Translations under genes and position numbers: made by a program
Origin: JACCTU01 sp963769665
Lineage (GTDB): Bacteria > Actinomycetota > Thermoleophilia > Gaiellales > Gaiellaceae
Length of the DNA stretch: 64,000 bases
NCBI GenBank assembly: GCA_963769665.1
Contig: CAVYMQ010000003.1
Coordinates: forward strand, 372,001-436,000
Direction: 5' to 3'
The notes under the pieces: generated by a model
What the model saw: the letters and a program-made list of their open reading frames with translations, nothing else
The model's database searches: none
What the model was told of the DNA's origin: nothing
Shown here: positions 43,903 through 53,134 of the stretch, one piece after another
Layout: each line of letters opens with the position of its first letter
How positions within the stretch are numbered: position 1 is the first letter of the stretch

Positions 43903-45196
43903 CGGGCGCGCACCGCCAGCCAGCCCGTGAGGCCCAGTCCTGTCGCGAACAGGATGAACGAGCACACGACCCACGTGACGTCGTAGCGCGGGAGCGCGAA
44001 CGGGTAGCACGAACTCGTTCGCGAGCGCGGCCGCGGCCATGGCGACGCCGACCCACAACTGCTCGCGCCGCGTCCGCACGACGAGCGCTGCCGCGAGCGC
44101 CCACCCAGCGAAGGCGACGAGCACGAACTGCGGGCTGAAGATCCGGTTCGTGAGCAGGAACGCGACGGGCGCGAGCGCCGGCGAGAGCGACCGCGGCCCG
44201 CTGCGTGCGCGCGCGCGCGGCCGCGACGACGAGCGCGAGCACGACGGCGGCCTGCAGCACGACCGGCCGCGATGTTCGCCCACCTCGGCGCGCCGGCGGA
44301 GAACGAGATGTGCGTCCGCACGTGGGCGAGGTCGAACGGACGAAGCAGCAGGTACCAGACCGACTCGGGGGTGATCGAGCGCCCGCTCTGGCGCTCGTAC
44401 GCCGGCGACCACCTCCGACCGGCTCCAGAGCGATGAACGGCACGTAGACCGAGCACGAATCGGTCGCCACGAACGCCGCCGTGTGCGTCGACCGCGTCGC
44501 GCACGCGCCGACGTCGTGAGCAGCCACGCGACAAGGGCCACCACCGCGAGCGCCGGCGTCCACTTGACGAGCGTGCCCGCTGCGAGCACCGATCGCCGGA
44601 GACCGCCCATCGTCCCCGAAGCGCCAGCACGAGGCCGACGACCAGCAGTGCGGCGGGCGCAAGGTCGAACTTGTACTGCCAGTAGAACGACGTTCGCAGG
44701 CCAGAAGCCGATCAGCGCGGCGAGCCAGGGCGCATACGGCACGCGCGTCAGCCACACCGCCGCCGAGGTCAGTACCGCCAGCGGCACCATCAGGAGCGCG
44801 TTCGCGTTGCGCGTGGTCCCGCCGCCGAGCCACGCCTCGAGGCCGAAGAGGAGCACCGCGCCGAGCGGGTACTCGGAGCGCGGATAGTCGCCGCGGACGA
44901 AGCCGTTGCCCTGCCAGCCGGTAGACGACGCTCGAGTCCTTGTCGCCGACGACGTCGAGCGCGAGATGAACGCCGAACAGCGCGAGCTGCAGGCCGCCGA
45001 TCACGGCGAGCACCGGCGCGAGCCGCAGCCGGTCCTGCTCGCGCCACGCGTGGAACAGCGCTGCGCCGGCGACGAGAGCCTCGAGCAGCAGCCAGGCGTC
45101 CGAGATCCACGTGCGGTACGCGGCCTCCGTTGCGACGATCGCGATCGCTGCGGCTGCGAGCGCGAGATTCGGATCGAGCCGCTCGAGCTGCCGCAC
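43899..45196 (-). CDS. GT87-like polyprenyl-phosphate-sugar-dependent membrane glycosyltransferase (frameshifted)
   Basis: About 430 residues from GTG 45196. Helix-rich pieces in several frames line up as one protein: AAIAIVATEAAYRTWISDAW, LQLALFGVHLALDVVGDKDS, VLLFGLEAWLGGGTTRNANAL, LVKWTPALAVVALVAWLL, PESVWYLLLRPFDLAHVRTH, FLLTNRIFSPQFVLVAFAGW and the final FILFATGLGLTGWLAVRAR. This ordering, with an early conserved Asp loop and KWxPAL, suggests the GT87/DUF2029 (PimE-like alpha-mannosyltransferase) family. About seven single-base breaks. First gene of the long minus-strand operon ending at 31,841. Confidence 0.65.
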
Positions 45197-45203
45197 GGAC
45201 GCG

Positions 45204-45223
45204 ACCCTAGCCGAGGCTAGAGT
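45204..45223. promoter_or_regulatory. Divergent pair of leaderless-type -10 boxes
   Basis: Minus-strand TAGGGT (45209-45204) ends 7 bases before the GTG at 45196; plus-strand TAGAGT (45218-45223) ends 8 bases before the GTG at 45232. The whole divergent gap is 35 bases and has no ribosome-binding site on either side. Confidence 0.6.
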
Positions 45224-45231
45224 CCGCAGGC

Positions 45232-46598
45232 GTGCGGCTGACGCGACCGTCCTTCCGGCGCAGCGCGCTGCTCCTCGCCGCCCTGGCCGCGCTGCACGGC
45301 CTCGCGTACATCCCGCTCGTGGACACGAACGAGAAGACGGACACGCTGGTCGTACGTCGCGTCCGCGAACGCGCTCCTCGACGGCAGCTACTCGACGCCG
45401 CTCCAGGCCGGCTTCTACTTCGTCTACCCGCTCAGCTGGTTCGACATCACGGGCGCACGTCATCGCGCGAGTCGGCCTGGGACGAGCCTGAGCGGCAGGT
45501 GTTCCGACCGCCGGGCTACCCCGCGTACCTCGCGCTGTTCGGCAAGGACAAGGTCTTCCGCGGCGACCACACCGCACGCGCTGATCGGCCAGGCCCTGCT
45601 CTTCGGGCTCGGCGCGTTCCTGCTTGATCCTCACCGTTCGCCGCTGGTGGGGCGAGAGCGTCGCGCTGCTCGGCGGCCTGCTCTACGCGCTCGATCCGTG
45701 GTCGAAGCACTACGTCGCGCTCGTCCTGAGCGAGACGCTCGCCGGGAACGCTCGCGCTCGCCGCTCGCTGTACGCGTTCACTCGTGCGTGGGAGCAGCCC
45801 AGCTGGCCCCGCTGGCTCGGCGCGCGGCGCGCTGGCCGCCGCACTCTCGCTCGCGCGCGCGGTCTTCGTGTTCGCACCGGTCGCTCCTCGTGCTCGCCGC
45901 GCTCGTGCGCAGCGGGACGACGCGCCAACGGCTGACTCGGCCGCCGCGACGGCCGCTGCGTCCGCGGTGCTGCATCGTGCCGTGGCTGGCGTGGACGCAC
46001 AGCGTCGTCGGACGCGCGACGATGTCGGTCTGGGGCGAGGGCTACAACCTCGTGCTCGCCGCGAGCGGCGAGGGACAGGGGACGACCGCCGGCGGACGTC
46101 GAGGCCGATCCGGCCTTCCAGGCTCGCGATGGACCGCATCCGCGGCGCAGGTCCCGAGCGCAGAGGAGATCGCGGCCGACCCGACGGCGCACCCGAGGTA
46201 CCTCGTCGAGCGCGGACGAGCAGGCGCGCGAGCGATGCGCTCGAGCTGTACCGCGAGCGTCTCGCGCGACGAGCCGCTCGACGTGCTCTGGGACGGCGCG
46301 TACCGCATGTGGTTCCTCTGGAACGCGCACGAGGACTGGTACCAGCCCACCGGGGCCGCGCTGATCCCGTTCCGAGTGCTCGACTGCAGTGCTCATCTTG
46401 CTCGCGCTGGTCGGCGCGGCGATCGCGGTCGCGCGCGGCGGAGCAGGTCGCGGCGGCGGTCGTGTTCCTCGCGGCCTACACGCGTCCTCTCGAGCACGCA
46501 CCACGTGGAGGCGCGCTTCGCGATGCCGTTGCGAGGCGTGTTCCTCGTCCCTGGTCGCGCTCGCGCTCGCGTCGCTCTGGCGTCAGCGGCGAGCTTGA
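45232..46598 (+). CDS. GT-C family membrane glycosyltransferase (frameshifted)
   Basis: About 460 residues from GTG 45232. The opening (RRSALLLAALAALHGLAYIPLVDTNEK) is followed by a loop with DGSYSTPLQAGFYF, FRPPGYPAYLALFGKDKVFRGD, LTVRRWWGESVALLGGLLYALDPWS, PWLAWTHSVVGRATMSVWGEG and a soluble loop AEEIAADPTAHPRYL, ending VALALASLWRQRRA. Same overall plan as the intact GT-C gene at 4133-5383 (early acidic loop, PxxPxY, late soluble loop). About ten breaks. It converges on the small gene at 46583, overlapping by 16 bases. Confidence 0.68.
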
Positions 46599-47020
46599 CC
46601 GAGCGGCTGCCGCGCTCGCTCGAAGATCGCCTCACAGTCGTCGCACATGGTCGAGACGACCTGCTCGAACGCTCGGCGGTCGACGCGTACGCGAGCACGG
46701 TCGGGGTCCTCACGCAGGCTCGAGATCGTCACGCCGTCGCCTCGCCGGTCGATGCCCTCGACGACGCGGCCGTCCCAGTCCACGCAGAGCTCGAGCGCGA
46801 ACACTCGGCCGTCGCGACGGTAGACGAGGCACTGGAACTCCTCGAGGAAGCGGAAGCCCTCGAGCGTCGGGCCGTCCAGCTCGCCGACTGCGTCGTAGAC
46901 CCGCTCGATGCCGTCGTTCTCCTGGTCCGCATGCCGACCCCGCTCCCAGCGGCCGACCGCGACGACGGCGAGCGCGGCGAGCAGCACGACCACCACTCCC
47001 AGGACGACGCGCCGGCTCAC
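46583..47020 (-). CDS. Small anchored two-cysteine protein, copy A
   Basis: 145 residues from GTG 47020 (GTGA overlap). Residues 4-23 form one membrane anchor (VVLGVVVVLLAALAVVAVG); the rest is extracytoplasmic: WERGRHADQEN, VGELDGPTLEGFRFLEEFQCLVYRR, FALELCVDWDGRVVEGIDRR, ISSLREDPDRARVRVDRRAFE. The 131-residue protein at 49570-49965 has the same motifs in the same order, including both cysteines. Copy A adds a second C-terminal Cys pair (TMCDDCE). No known domain recognised. Both copies lie in one operon with Wzy/ligase-like proteins. Confidence 0.75.
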   Translation of the reverse strand: MSRRVVLGVVVVLLAALAVVAVGRWERGRHADQENDGIERVYDAVGELDGPTLEGFRFLEEFQCLVYRRDGRVFALELCVDWDGRVVEGIDRRGDGVTISSLREDPDRARVRVDRRAFEQVVSTMCDDCEAIFERARQPLGQARR

Positions 47021-48224
47021 GCGCCCTCGACGAGCTCGTGCAGGAGCGAGCGGTAGCGGCCGATCGCGACGTGGCTGTCGCCCTCCGCAGCGACGAACTC
47101 CCGCCCACGCTCGCCCATCGCGTGGAGGTCGAGCTCGCCGTCGTGGGCGCGCCTGATCGCGCGCGCCAGAAGCTCAGGCCGCCCGGGCCGAACGACCACG
47201 CCGGCATCGGCGCGACGGACGACGTTCGCCGTCTCGCTCGAGTCCTCGGCCGCAGCGATCACCGGCCGGCCCACCGCGAGCACGCCGTAGAGACGGCTCG
47301 GGACGACGTACCCGGCGAGTCCCTGAGCCAGCCCGACGACGTGAACGTCCGCGGCCGAGAGCGAGTCGGCGAGGACCTCACGACCCTGGTACCCCATGAA
47401 GACGACGTTCACCTCGAGCAGACGCGCGAGCTCCTTCAGCTCCTCCCGCCTCGCGCCTCCGCCGATCAGAACGATGCGCAGGTCCTCGAGATCCCGAAGA
47501 AACGTCGCAGCCCGGATCAGCGAGTCGAGATCCTGCGCGTGCCCGATGTTTCCGGAGTGCATGACGACGAACTTGTCGTCGAGCCCGTGCTCTCGGCCCA
47601 CGCGTTGTCGCGAGGGCGCGGCTCGAGCTCTGCGACGTTGACCCAGTTCGGGATCACGACCACACGGTCGCCGTCGGCGCCCTTCGTCTCGAGCCGCTCG
47701 CGCATGCGCTCGCCGATCGCGACGACGCGGTCGGCACGCTGAAGGTAGATGCGCGTCGCGAGGCGAAGCGCGAACACGAGCGCGCGGTTGTCGAGTCGCT
47801 TGAGCGCGACGGCCACCTCCGGGAAGACGTCCTGTGTCACGACCACGAGCGGCGCCTGGAAGCGCTTGGCCAGCACGAGCGCAACATCGGCGATGACCGG
47901 CGGGTCGGTCATGCACAGGACGACGTCGGGACGCGGCGCGCGGAGGCCCTCGACCGCCGAGAGCACGAGATAGGTCAGGTAGTTGAGCGCACGCAGCGAG
48001 AGCTTGCTCCGGTCGAACGCGGTCGAGCCGACGCGGACGACCTCGACGCCGTTCAGCTCGCTCCGACCCTGCTTGGTGACGCCGGGGACCATCCCGGTCA
48101 CGACCGTCACGTCGAACTCGTCGGTCAGCGCCTCGCACAACTCGCTGAGCAGATGCGCCGTCGCCTCGACGCCGGGGCGGTAGTACTGGTTGAGGACGAG
48201 CACTCTCGGGCGCCGGTTCCTCAT
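47017..48224 (-). CDS. Glycosyltransferase family 4, WbuB-like (one frameshift)
   Basis: About 402 residues from ATG 48224 (ATGA overlap). VLNQYYRPGVEATAHLLSELCEAL, VVTQDVFPEVAVAL and VVVIPNWVNVAELEPRPR, then FVVMHSGNIGHAQDLDSLI, LIGGGARREELKEL, LADSLSAADVHVVGLAQGLAGYVVPSRLYGVLA and AAEDSSETANVV. The YYxP(G/E)xxATA opening and HSGNxGxxQ are WbuB/WcaI-like GT4 signatures (L-fucosamine or fucose transferases among them). One break near 47,597, where GGCC should be GGCCC, makes WARE-HGL continuous. Confidence 0.87.
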
Positions 48225-49573
48225 GACTCCTCCACCCTCCGCGCGCGGATCGCCAGCGCACCGAGGAGGAAGAAGGCAACCCAGAACGCCGCCGTGGGCG
48301 GGCTTCCGACCGAGGTGAGGTACGACTGCGGAACAGCGAGCACGATGCCTGCGACCACGGCCCCCGCGCACGCAGCTGCGGACTCCCCCTGTTCCGGGCC
48401 GAGCTGCGAGCGGACGCGCCACCAGGCCGCCAGCGGGAGCGCGAGCGCGAGCGCGAGCATCACGACCCCGAGCGCCCCGAGCTGCAGGAAGACCCCGATC
48501 AACGAGTTCTCGACGGCGTCGGAGACGAAGCCGTACGACCGGTCGACGAACGTCTCGTCCTCCGTGCCGAACCCGTAGCCCGCGAGCGGCCGCTCCAGTC
48601 CCTGGTTCACGGCGCTCTCCCAGGCCTGCAGGCGCCCGCTCGTGACGAAGAGCGTGCGGGTCGTCCCCGGCTCGGCGTTCTCACCCGGGAACCCGAACTC
48701 GCTCTCGAGCGGCAGCCGGCTGTTGAGGTCCTTGGGCCCGAGCCTCGGCGTGCTTCCGAACTCCTCGTAGAGCTCGGGATTCTCCGTCGCCGGCCGGGGA
48801 AGCTGCGTCGCAAGAGCTGCGACGACGAACAACGCCGTTCCCACCGCGAGGATCGACTTCCAACGGTGCGGGACGGTCGCGACCAGGTAGACGACGCACC
48901 CCGCAAAGGCGGCGGCGAGCGCGCCGCGCGAGCCCGATGCGACGAGCGAGCCGGCGAGCAGCAGCACGACGGCGACCGCAACCCCCCGCAGGCGGCCGCG
49001 CGCTTCTCGAAGAACCCAGATCGCGAACGGCAGCGTCAGCGCGATCAGCATCGGGATCTGGTTCGGGTTCTGGCCGATGCCGTTGTAGCGCGCTCCCTGA
49101 GCCTTCGTCGCGGCGAGGACGGCCTGGTCGTAGGCGTGCCAGAGCTCGACGAGACCCGCAGCGGCGATCAGCGTCGTTGCAGCAAGGAGCGCCAGCATGA
49201 GCTGGCCCGCGACGCGAGGACGGCCGACCGCGCCGAGTGCGAGCGCCGCGGCGGCGAAGACAAGGCCGGCGAAGCCAACTGCACGGTCGATGGTGAGGCT
49301 CAGGTCGGCCGACCACGTCACGGAGAGGAGCGCCAGCAGCGTGAACGCGCCGATCGCGAGCATGCCCGGAAGGAGCCGCAGCTTCGTTCGAGTGACGGCG
49401 AGATACGCCACGGCGAGCGCCGCCAGCTCGAGGAGCACGAACGTGCGCATCGGTCGAAAGGCAGGCGTGTTCCACGGCTGGATATGGCTCGCGACGAGTG
49501 CGACCACGACGATCAGCCCGACCAGCGTCGCCTGAATCGCGCCTTCCAGCTGTTCGCGCGCGCGCTGCGTCAT
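48221..49573 (-). CDS. O-antigen polymerase/ligase-like membrane protein
   Basis: 450 residues, intact, from ATG 49573, about eleven hydrophobic segments. Key loop residues: YNGIGQNPNQIPMLIALTLP, SGSRGALAAAFAG, then the large outer loop with ERPLAGYGFGTEDETFVDRSYGF and ENSLIGVFLQLGALGVVML, the xPLxGxGxG...N...xxLGxxG pattern of Wzy_C/WaaL proteins. Highly similar in its loop to the protein at 49962-51296 (GYGFGTEDxTFVDR). Both sides are coupled by 4-base overlaps, to copy B of the small anchored protein and to the WbuB-like transferase. Confidence 0.85.
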   Translation of the reverse strand: MTQRAREQLEGAIQATLVGLIVVVALVASHIQPWNTPAFRPMRTFVLLELAALAVAYLAVTRTKLRLLPGMLAIGAFTLLALLSVTWSADLSLTIDRAVGFAGLVFAAAALALGAVGRPRVAGQLMLALLAATTLIAAAGLVELWHAYDQAVLAATKAQGARYNGIGQNPNQIPMLIALTLPFAIWVLREARGRLRGVAVAVVLLLAGSLVASGSRGALAAAFAGCVVYLVATVPHRWKSILAVGTALFVVAALATQLPRPATENPELYEEFGSTPRLGPKDLNSRLPLESEFGFPGENAEPGTTRTLFVTSGRLQAWESAVNQGLERPLAGYGFGTEDETFVDRSYGFVSDAVENSLIGVFLQLGALGVVMLALALALPLAAWWRVRSQLGPEQGESAAACAGAVVAGIVLAVPQSYLTSVGSPPTAAFWVAFFLLGALAIRARRVEES

Positions 49574-49965
49574 GCGTCGGGGAGGTATGCGTCGGGGACG
49601 TTCATCCGTCGAAGCAGGCGGTTCACCTCGCGGCGGTCGACGAGGACCTCCGACTTCGAGGGATCGTCGCGGAGGCTCCAGACCTCCGGGTTCCCGTCCC
49701 GCCGGTCGATCGCCTCGACAACGCGACCGCGGTCGTCGATGCACAGCTCGAGCGCGAAGTCGTCGCGGCCCCGCTCGTAGACCAGGCAGTCGAAGTTGGC
49801 GAAGATCCGGAAGCCGCGCAGATCCTGCGAGTCGAGTGACCCCACCTCCGCGAGCACCGAACGCATCCCCGCCGACTCCTCGTCAGCGCGGCGCTCCCGC
49901 TCCCACGCCCCGATCGGGACGAGCGCGACCAGGACGACGACAGCGACGAGGACGATGCGTCTCAC
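49570..49965 (-). CDS. Small anchored two-cysteine protein, copy B
   Basis: 131 residues from GTG 49965. One membrane anchor (IVLVAVVVLVALVPIGA), then WERERRADEES, VGSLDSQDLRGFRIFANFDCLVYERG, FALELCIDDRGRVVEAIDRR, WSLRDDPSKSEVLVDRREVN. Shares with copy A the pattern WERxRxAD, GFRxF..FxCLVY, FALELCxD, GRVVExIDRR and SLRxDP. It is sandwiched between two Wzy/ligase-like genes with GTGA and ATGA overlaps, which suggests it works with one or both outside the membrane. Function unknown. Confidence 0.75.
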   Translation of the reverse strand: MRRIVLVAVVVLVALVPIGAWERERRADEESAGMRSVLAEVGSLDSQDLRGFRIFANFDCLVYERGRDDFALELCIDDRGRVVEAIDRRDGNPEVWSLRDDPSKSEVLVDRREVNRLLRRMNVPDAYLPDA

Positions 49966-51296
49966 GAGCGTGCCGCCGCCGCGCCGACACCGGACGCCGC
50001 GAACGCGCAGACCCACGCGATGATCGTGGCCGCGTTCCCAGGCGCGTAGAGATACGACTGGAAGAGCCCGAGCACGAGCGCGCCGGCGAACGACGCGCTC
50101 GCGGCCGCGGCCGCGGCGATGCTGCGCGAGCCCGGTCGCAGCGACGGCCACACGAGGACGGCCGAGAGTGCGAGCAGCAGCAGAAGGCCGACGAGACCGA
50201 GCTGGAGCAGGATGCCGATGTACGAGTTCTCCGGGACGTTCGAGTTGAAGAACACGTAGCGATCGACGAACGTCCGGTCCTCGGTTCCGAACCCGTAGCC
50301 CACGATCGGCCGGTCCGCGGCGAGACCGAGTGCGCCGCGCCACGCCTCGGTCCGGCCGCTCGAGCCGGTGAGCGTGCGCTCACGCCGCGTTGTGTCCGCG
50401 ACGCCGACACCGGGATGGCCGATGTCGTCCTGGAGGCGCGGGCCTTGCAAGTTCGCGTCGAGATAGCCCGGCGCGGGCACCACCACCGCAGGTGCGGGGT
50501 CCTGCCCTGTCGGCTGCGGTGGGTTCGTGCTCGCCGGCGACGGGAGGACCGAGAGAGCGAGCGTCGCCGCGGCGAGCGCGGCCGCCGTGCCGAGCACGAC
50601 CGGGCGTCGCACGAGCAGCGCGTAGACCGCGAGCCCGGTGAAGGACGCAGCAAGGGCTCCGCGGGAGCCGGAGAACGCGATCGACCCGAGCAGGAGCGCG
50701 AGCGACGCGCCCCAGAAGACGCGCAGCGTCCTGGTCCTCGCTTCGAGCAGGAAGTGGAAGGCGAGCGGCGCCGTGAGCGCGAAAACCATCGCCGCCATGT
50801 TCGGGCCGCCGCCCAGCCCCTGATAGCGCGCGGGGGCGACCGTCGTCGCGGCCTGGAGCGCGCGGTCGCGGTCGAAGGCGAGGAGGATCAGGCCCCCGAC
50901 GGCGATCGCGACCGCACCGAACATGACCCCTTCGAGCACGAGCGCCGGTGTCCCGGCGCGGGCGAGGGCGACAGCCACGACGAGCACGAGCGCGAACGCC
51001 GCCGCCCGGCCGAGGGTCAGCCTCGGGCTGGCCGACCAGAGCGCCGAGACCGCCGCAACGGCAGCGAACCCCGCAGCCAGCAGCGGCGGCGCGAGCGACC
51101 GCGAGTGGGCTCCCGCACGGGCTGCGTATGCCAAGGCGAGCCCCGTGAGCACGAGCAGCGCGACCCAGCGCAGCGTGCGGGCCGGCTCGAGCCACTGCAG
51201 GATCGAGCCGGCGGCGAGCAACATCGTCACGATGGTGATCGCGAGCGCGAGCTGGACGGCCCGCCCGAGCGTCATGCGCCTGAGGAGCTCCAGCAA
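49962..51296 (-). CDS. O-antigen polymerase/ligase-like membrane protein
   Basis: 444 residues from TTG 51296 or 437 from ATG 51275; the TTG is preferred because TATCCT lies 9 bases before it. About eleven hydrophobic segments, YQGLGGGPNMAAMVFALTAP, SGSRGALAASFTG and the loop RPIVGYGFGTEDRTFVDRY with ENSYIGILLQLGLVGLL. Sister of 48221-49573. First gene of a five-gene unit: ligase-like, small protein, ligase-like, GT4, small protein. Confidence 0.83.
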   Translation of the reverse strand: MLELLRRMTLGRAVQLALAITIVTMLLAAGSILQWLEPARTLRWVALLVLTGLALAYAARAGAHSRSLAPPLLAAGFAAVAAVSALWSASPRLTLGRAAAFALVLVVAVALARAGTPALVLEGVMFGAVAIAVGGLILLAFDRDRALQAATTVAPARYQGLGGGPNMAAMVFALTAPLAFHFLLEARTRTLRVFWGASLALLLGSIAFSGSRGALAASFTGLAVYALLVRRPVVLGTAAALAAATLALSVLPSPASTNPPQPTGQDPAPAVVVPAPGYLDANLQGPRLQDDIGHPGVGVADTTRRERTLTGSSGRTEAWRGALGLAADRPIVGYGFGTEDRTFVDRYVFFNSNVPENSYIGILLQLGLVGLLLLLALSAVLVWPSLRPGSRSIAAAAAASASFAGALVLGLFQSYLYAPGNAATIIAWVCAFAASGVGAAAARS

Positions 51297-51305
51297 GGCG
51301 GTCGA

Positions 51306-51315
51306 AGGATACTTT
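51306..51315. promoter_or_regulatory. Divergent pair of leaderless-type -10 boxes
   Basis: Minus-strand TATCCT (51311-51306) ends 9 bases before the TTG at 51296. Plus-strand TACTTT (51310-51315) ends 6 bases before a GTG at 51322. The two hexamers overlap by two bases. Confidence 0.5.
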
Positions 51316-51332
51316 CGAGTTGTGAGCGATCG

Positions 51333-52046
51333 TTGAGCCATCCGGAGCGCATCGTGCCGGACGAGACCGAGCCGGGGATCGTCGCATTGCACCTCAAGCG
51401 GTACGAGTTCGCACGGCCGTATTGCGTCGGCAAACACGTGCTCGACGCCGGTTGCGGCGTGGGCTACGGCAGCGCGTTTCTCAGCGGGGTCGCGCGCAGC
51501 GTCGTCGGCATCGACGTGAGCGCGGAAGCGATCGACTACGCGCGCGCACGCTACGGCGGTCGCAACGTCGAGTTCGACGTCGGCGACCTGCAGCGGCTCG
51601 AGCGCGAAGACGCCGAGTTCGACGCGATCGTCGCGTTCGAGGTGATCGAACACCTGCCTCACCCGGAGCGACTCGTCGCCGAGGCCCGCCGCGTGTTGAA
51701 GCCGGACGGTGTGCTCGTCGTTTCGACGCCGCGCGCGGTCGGTTCGCAACGACCGGAGAACCCCTTCCACGAGCGCGAGTTCACGGCCGACGAGTTCGAG
51801 CGGCTGCTCCGTGCATCGTTCGGTCGGGTCGACCTCTACGGGCAGCGTCGGATCCAGACCTCACGCCATCGCGCACTCCAGCGACTGGACGTGCTCGGCC
51901 TTCGCCGTCGACTGCCGTTGCTGCGCCGCGCGTCGAAGCTCGTCACCGGCACAGCGGCGACGGATGCCGTCTCGTCCGAAGGCGTTGTGATCTCACGCAA
52001 CGGTGTCAACCAGGCGACCGAGTTGGTCGCGGTCTGCCGCCCGTGA
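51333..52046 (+). CDS. Class I SAM-dependent methyltransferase
   Basis: 237 residues from TTG 51333. SHPERIVPDETEPGIVALHLKRY, motif I HVLDAGCGVGYGSAFLSG, VVGIDVSAEAIDYARARYG, FDAIVAFEVIEHLPHPERL and RVLKPDGVLVVSTPRA. The ERxxP...HxxRY opening is typical of glycan-cluster Methyltransf_11/23 proteins. A GTG at 51322 begins a four-codon frame (MSDR) whose TGA overlaps the TTG; either a mini-leader or a one-base error that removed the true N-terminus. Coupled to the next gene by GTGA. Confidence 0.8.
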   Translation: MSHPERIVPDETEPGIVALHLKRYEFARPYCVGKHVLDAGCGVGYGSAFLSGVARSVVGIDVSAEAIDYARARYGGRNVEFDVGDLQRLEREDAEFDAIVAFEVIEHLPHPERLVAEARRVLKPDGVLVVSTPRAVGSQRPENPFHEREFTADEFERLLRASFGRVDLYGQRRIQTSRHRALQRLDVLGLRRRLPLLRRASKLVTGTAATDAVSSEGVVISRNGVNQATELVAVCRP

Positions 52047-53134
52047 GGATCCTCCACCTCGTGATCGGCGGAGAGATCGCAGGCGGCCAGCTCGTCGCGC
52101 TGCAACTCGCACGCGCGGCCCGCGACCGCGGTGACGTCGTGTCGTTCGTGTCGCCGACGACCGGACCGTTCGCGGAGCGTGCGCTGCACGAGGGCTTTCC
52201 CGTCGCCGTGATCGACGTCGGGCGGACGTACCGCTTCGACGGCCTGCTGCGGCTCACTCGTCTCCTGCGTCGCGAGCAGGCCGACGTCCTGCACACGCAC
52301 ACCCTCGCGGCCGCGAACGCCCTCGCGCGCACCGCGGGGCGGCTCGCGCGTGTGCCTGTCGTCTCGCACCTCCACATCGCGAACCACTTCCGCCCTGCGA
52401 CGCGCCCGCTTCTGGCCGGTCTCGACAACGCGACCGCGCGCTTCGCCGCAGCGCTCGTCGCGGTTTCGGAGGACACACGCCGCGCGTACGAGGATCAGGG
52501 TTACCGCGGCCAGATTCGCGTCGTCTACAACGGCGTGCCGGCCGCGACCGGGAACACGGACGGGGTTCGCACTGCGCTCTCGATCCCCGCCGACGCGCCG
52601 CTCGTCGCCGAGGTCGGACGCCTCTGCGACGTCAAGGGCCAGCGCGAGCTGATCGACGCCGTCGCACGACTTCCGGGCGTGCACGCAGTGCTCGTGGGCG
52701 CGGACCTCGAGCGGGGAGGGGCCTACGAGCGGGCACTGCGGCACCGGGCCGAAGAGCTCGGCGTCGCCGATCGGGTCGTGTTCGCCGGCTACCGAGACGA
52801 CGCCGAGCGCGTCGTCGCAGCAGCGGACGTCTTCGCGCTGCCGTCGTGGACGGAGGGCCTGCCCCTCGTCGTGCTCGAGGCAATGGCGCTGGGACGACCC
52901 GTCGTCGCGACGGCGGTCGGGGGCACGCCAGAGCTCGTCTCCGACGGCGAGACCGGTCTGCTCGTACCGCCGCGGGACGTCGAGGCTCTTACGGCCGCGC
53001 TGAGACGGGTGCTCGCCGACGAGGTTCTGCAGCAGCGGCTCGGCGAGGCGGGGAAGCGGCGCGTCGCGGAGCGGTTCTCTTCGGAGGCGATGGCGCGTGA
53101 CGTCCTCGCGATCTACGACGAGGTGACGCGGTGA
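52043..53134 (+). CDS. Glycosyltransferase family 4
   Basis: 363 residues from GTG 52043. LHLVIGGEIAGGQLVALQLAR glycine loop, VLHTHTLAAANALARTAG, SHLHIANHFRP, then VAEVGRLCDVKGQRELIDA, LVGADLERGGAYE and LPSWTEGLPLVVLEAMALGRPVVAT with E-x7-E and GGTPELVSDGETG. A standard retaining GT4, intact, second of a four-gene plus-strand operon. Confidence 0.9.
   Translation: MRILHLVIGGEIAGGQLVALQLARAARDRGDVVSFVSPTTGPFAERALHEGFPVAVIDVGRTYRFDGLLRLTRLLRREQADVLHTHTLAAANALARTAGRLARVPVVSHLHIANHFRPATRPLLAGLDNATARFAAALVAVSEDTRRAYEDQGYRGQIRVVYNGVPAATGNTDGVRTALSIPADAPLVAEVGRLCDVKGQRELIDAVARLPGVHAVLVGADLERGGAYERALRHRAEELGVADRVVFAGYRDDAERVVAAADVFALPSWTEGLPLVVLEAMALGRPVVATAVGGTPELVSDGETGLLVPPRDVEALTAALRRVLADEVLQQRLGEAGKRRVAERFSSEAMARDVLAIYDEVTR

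Noticed and set aside
30147..46598. A decayed, degenerate genomic island full of pseudogenes
   Set aside because: Motifs and catalytic residues are intact once frames are joined and repairs involve single G/C bases; decay would also show missense and nonsense changes.
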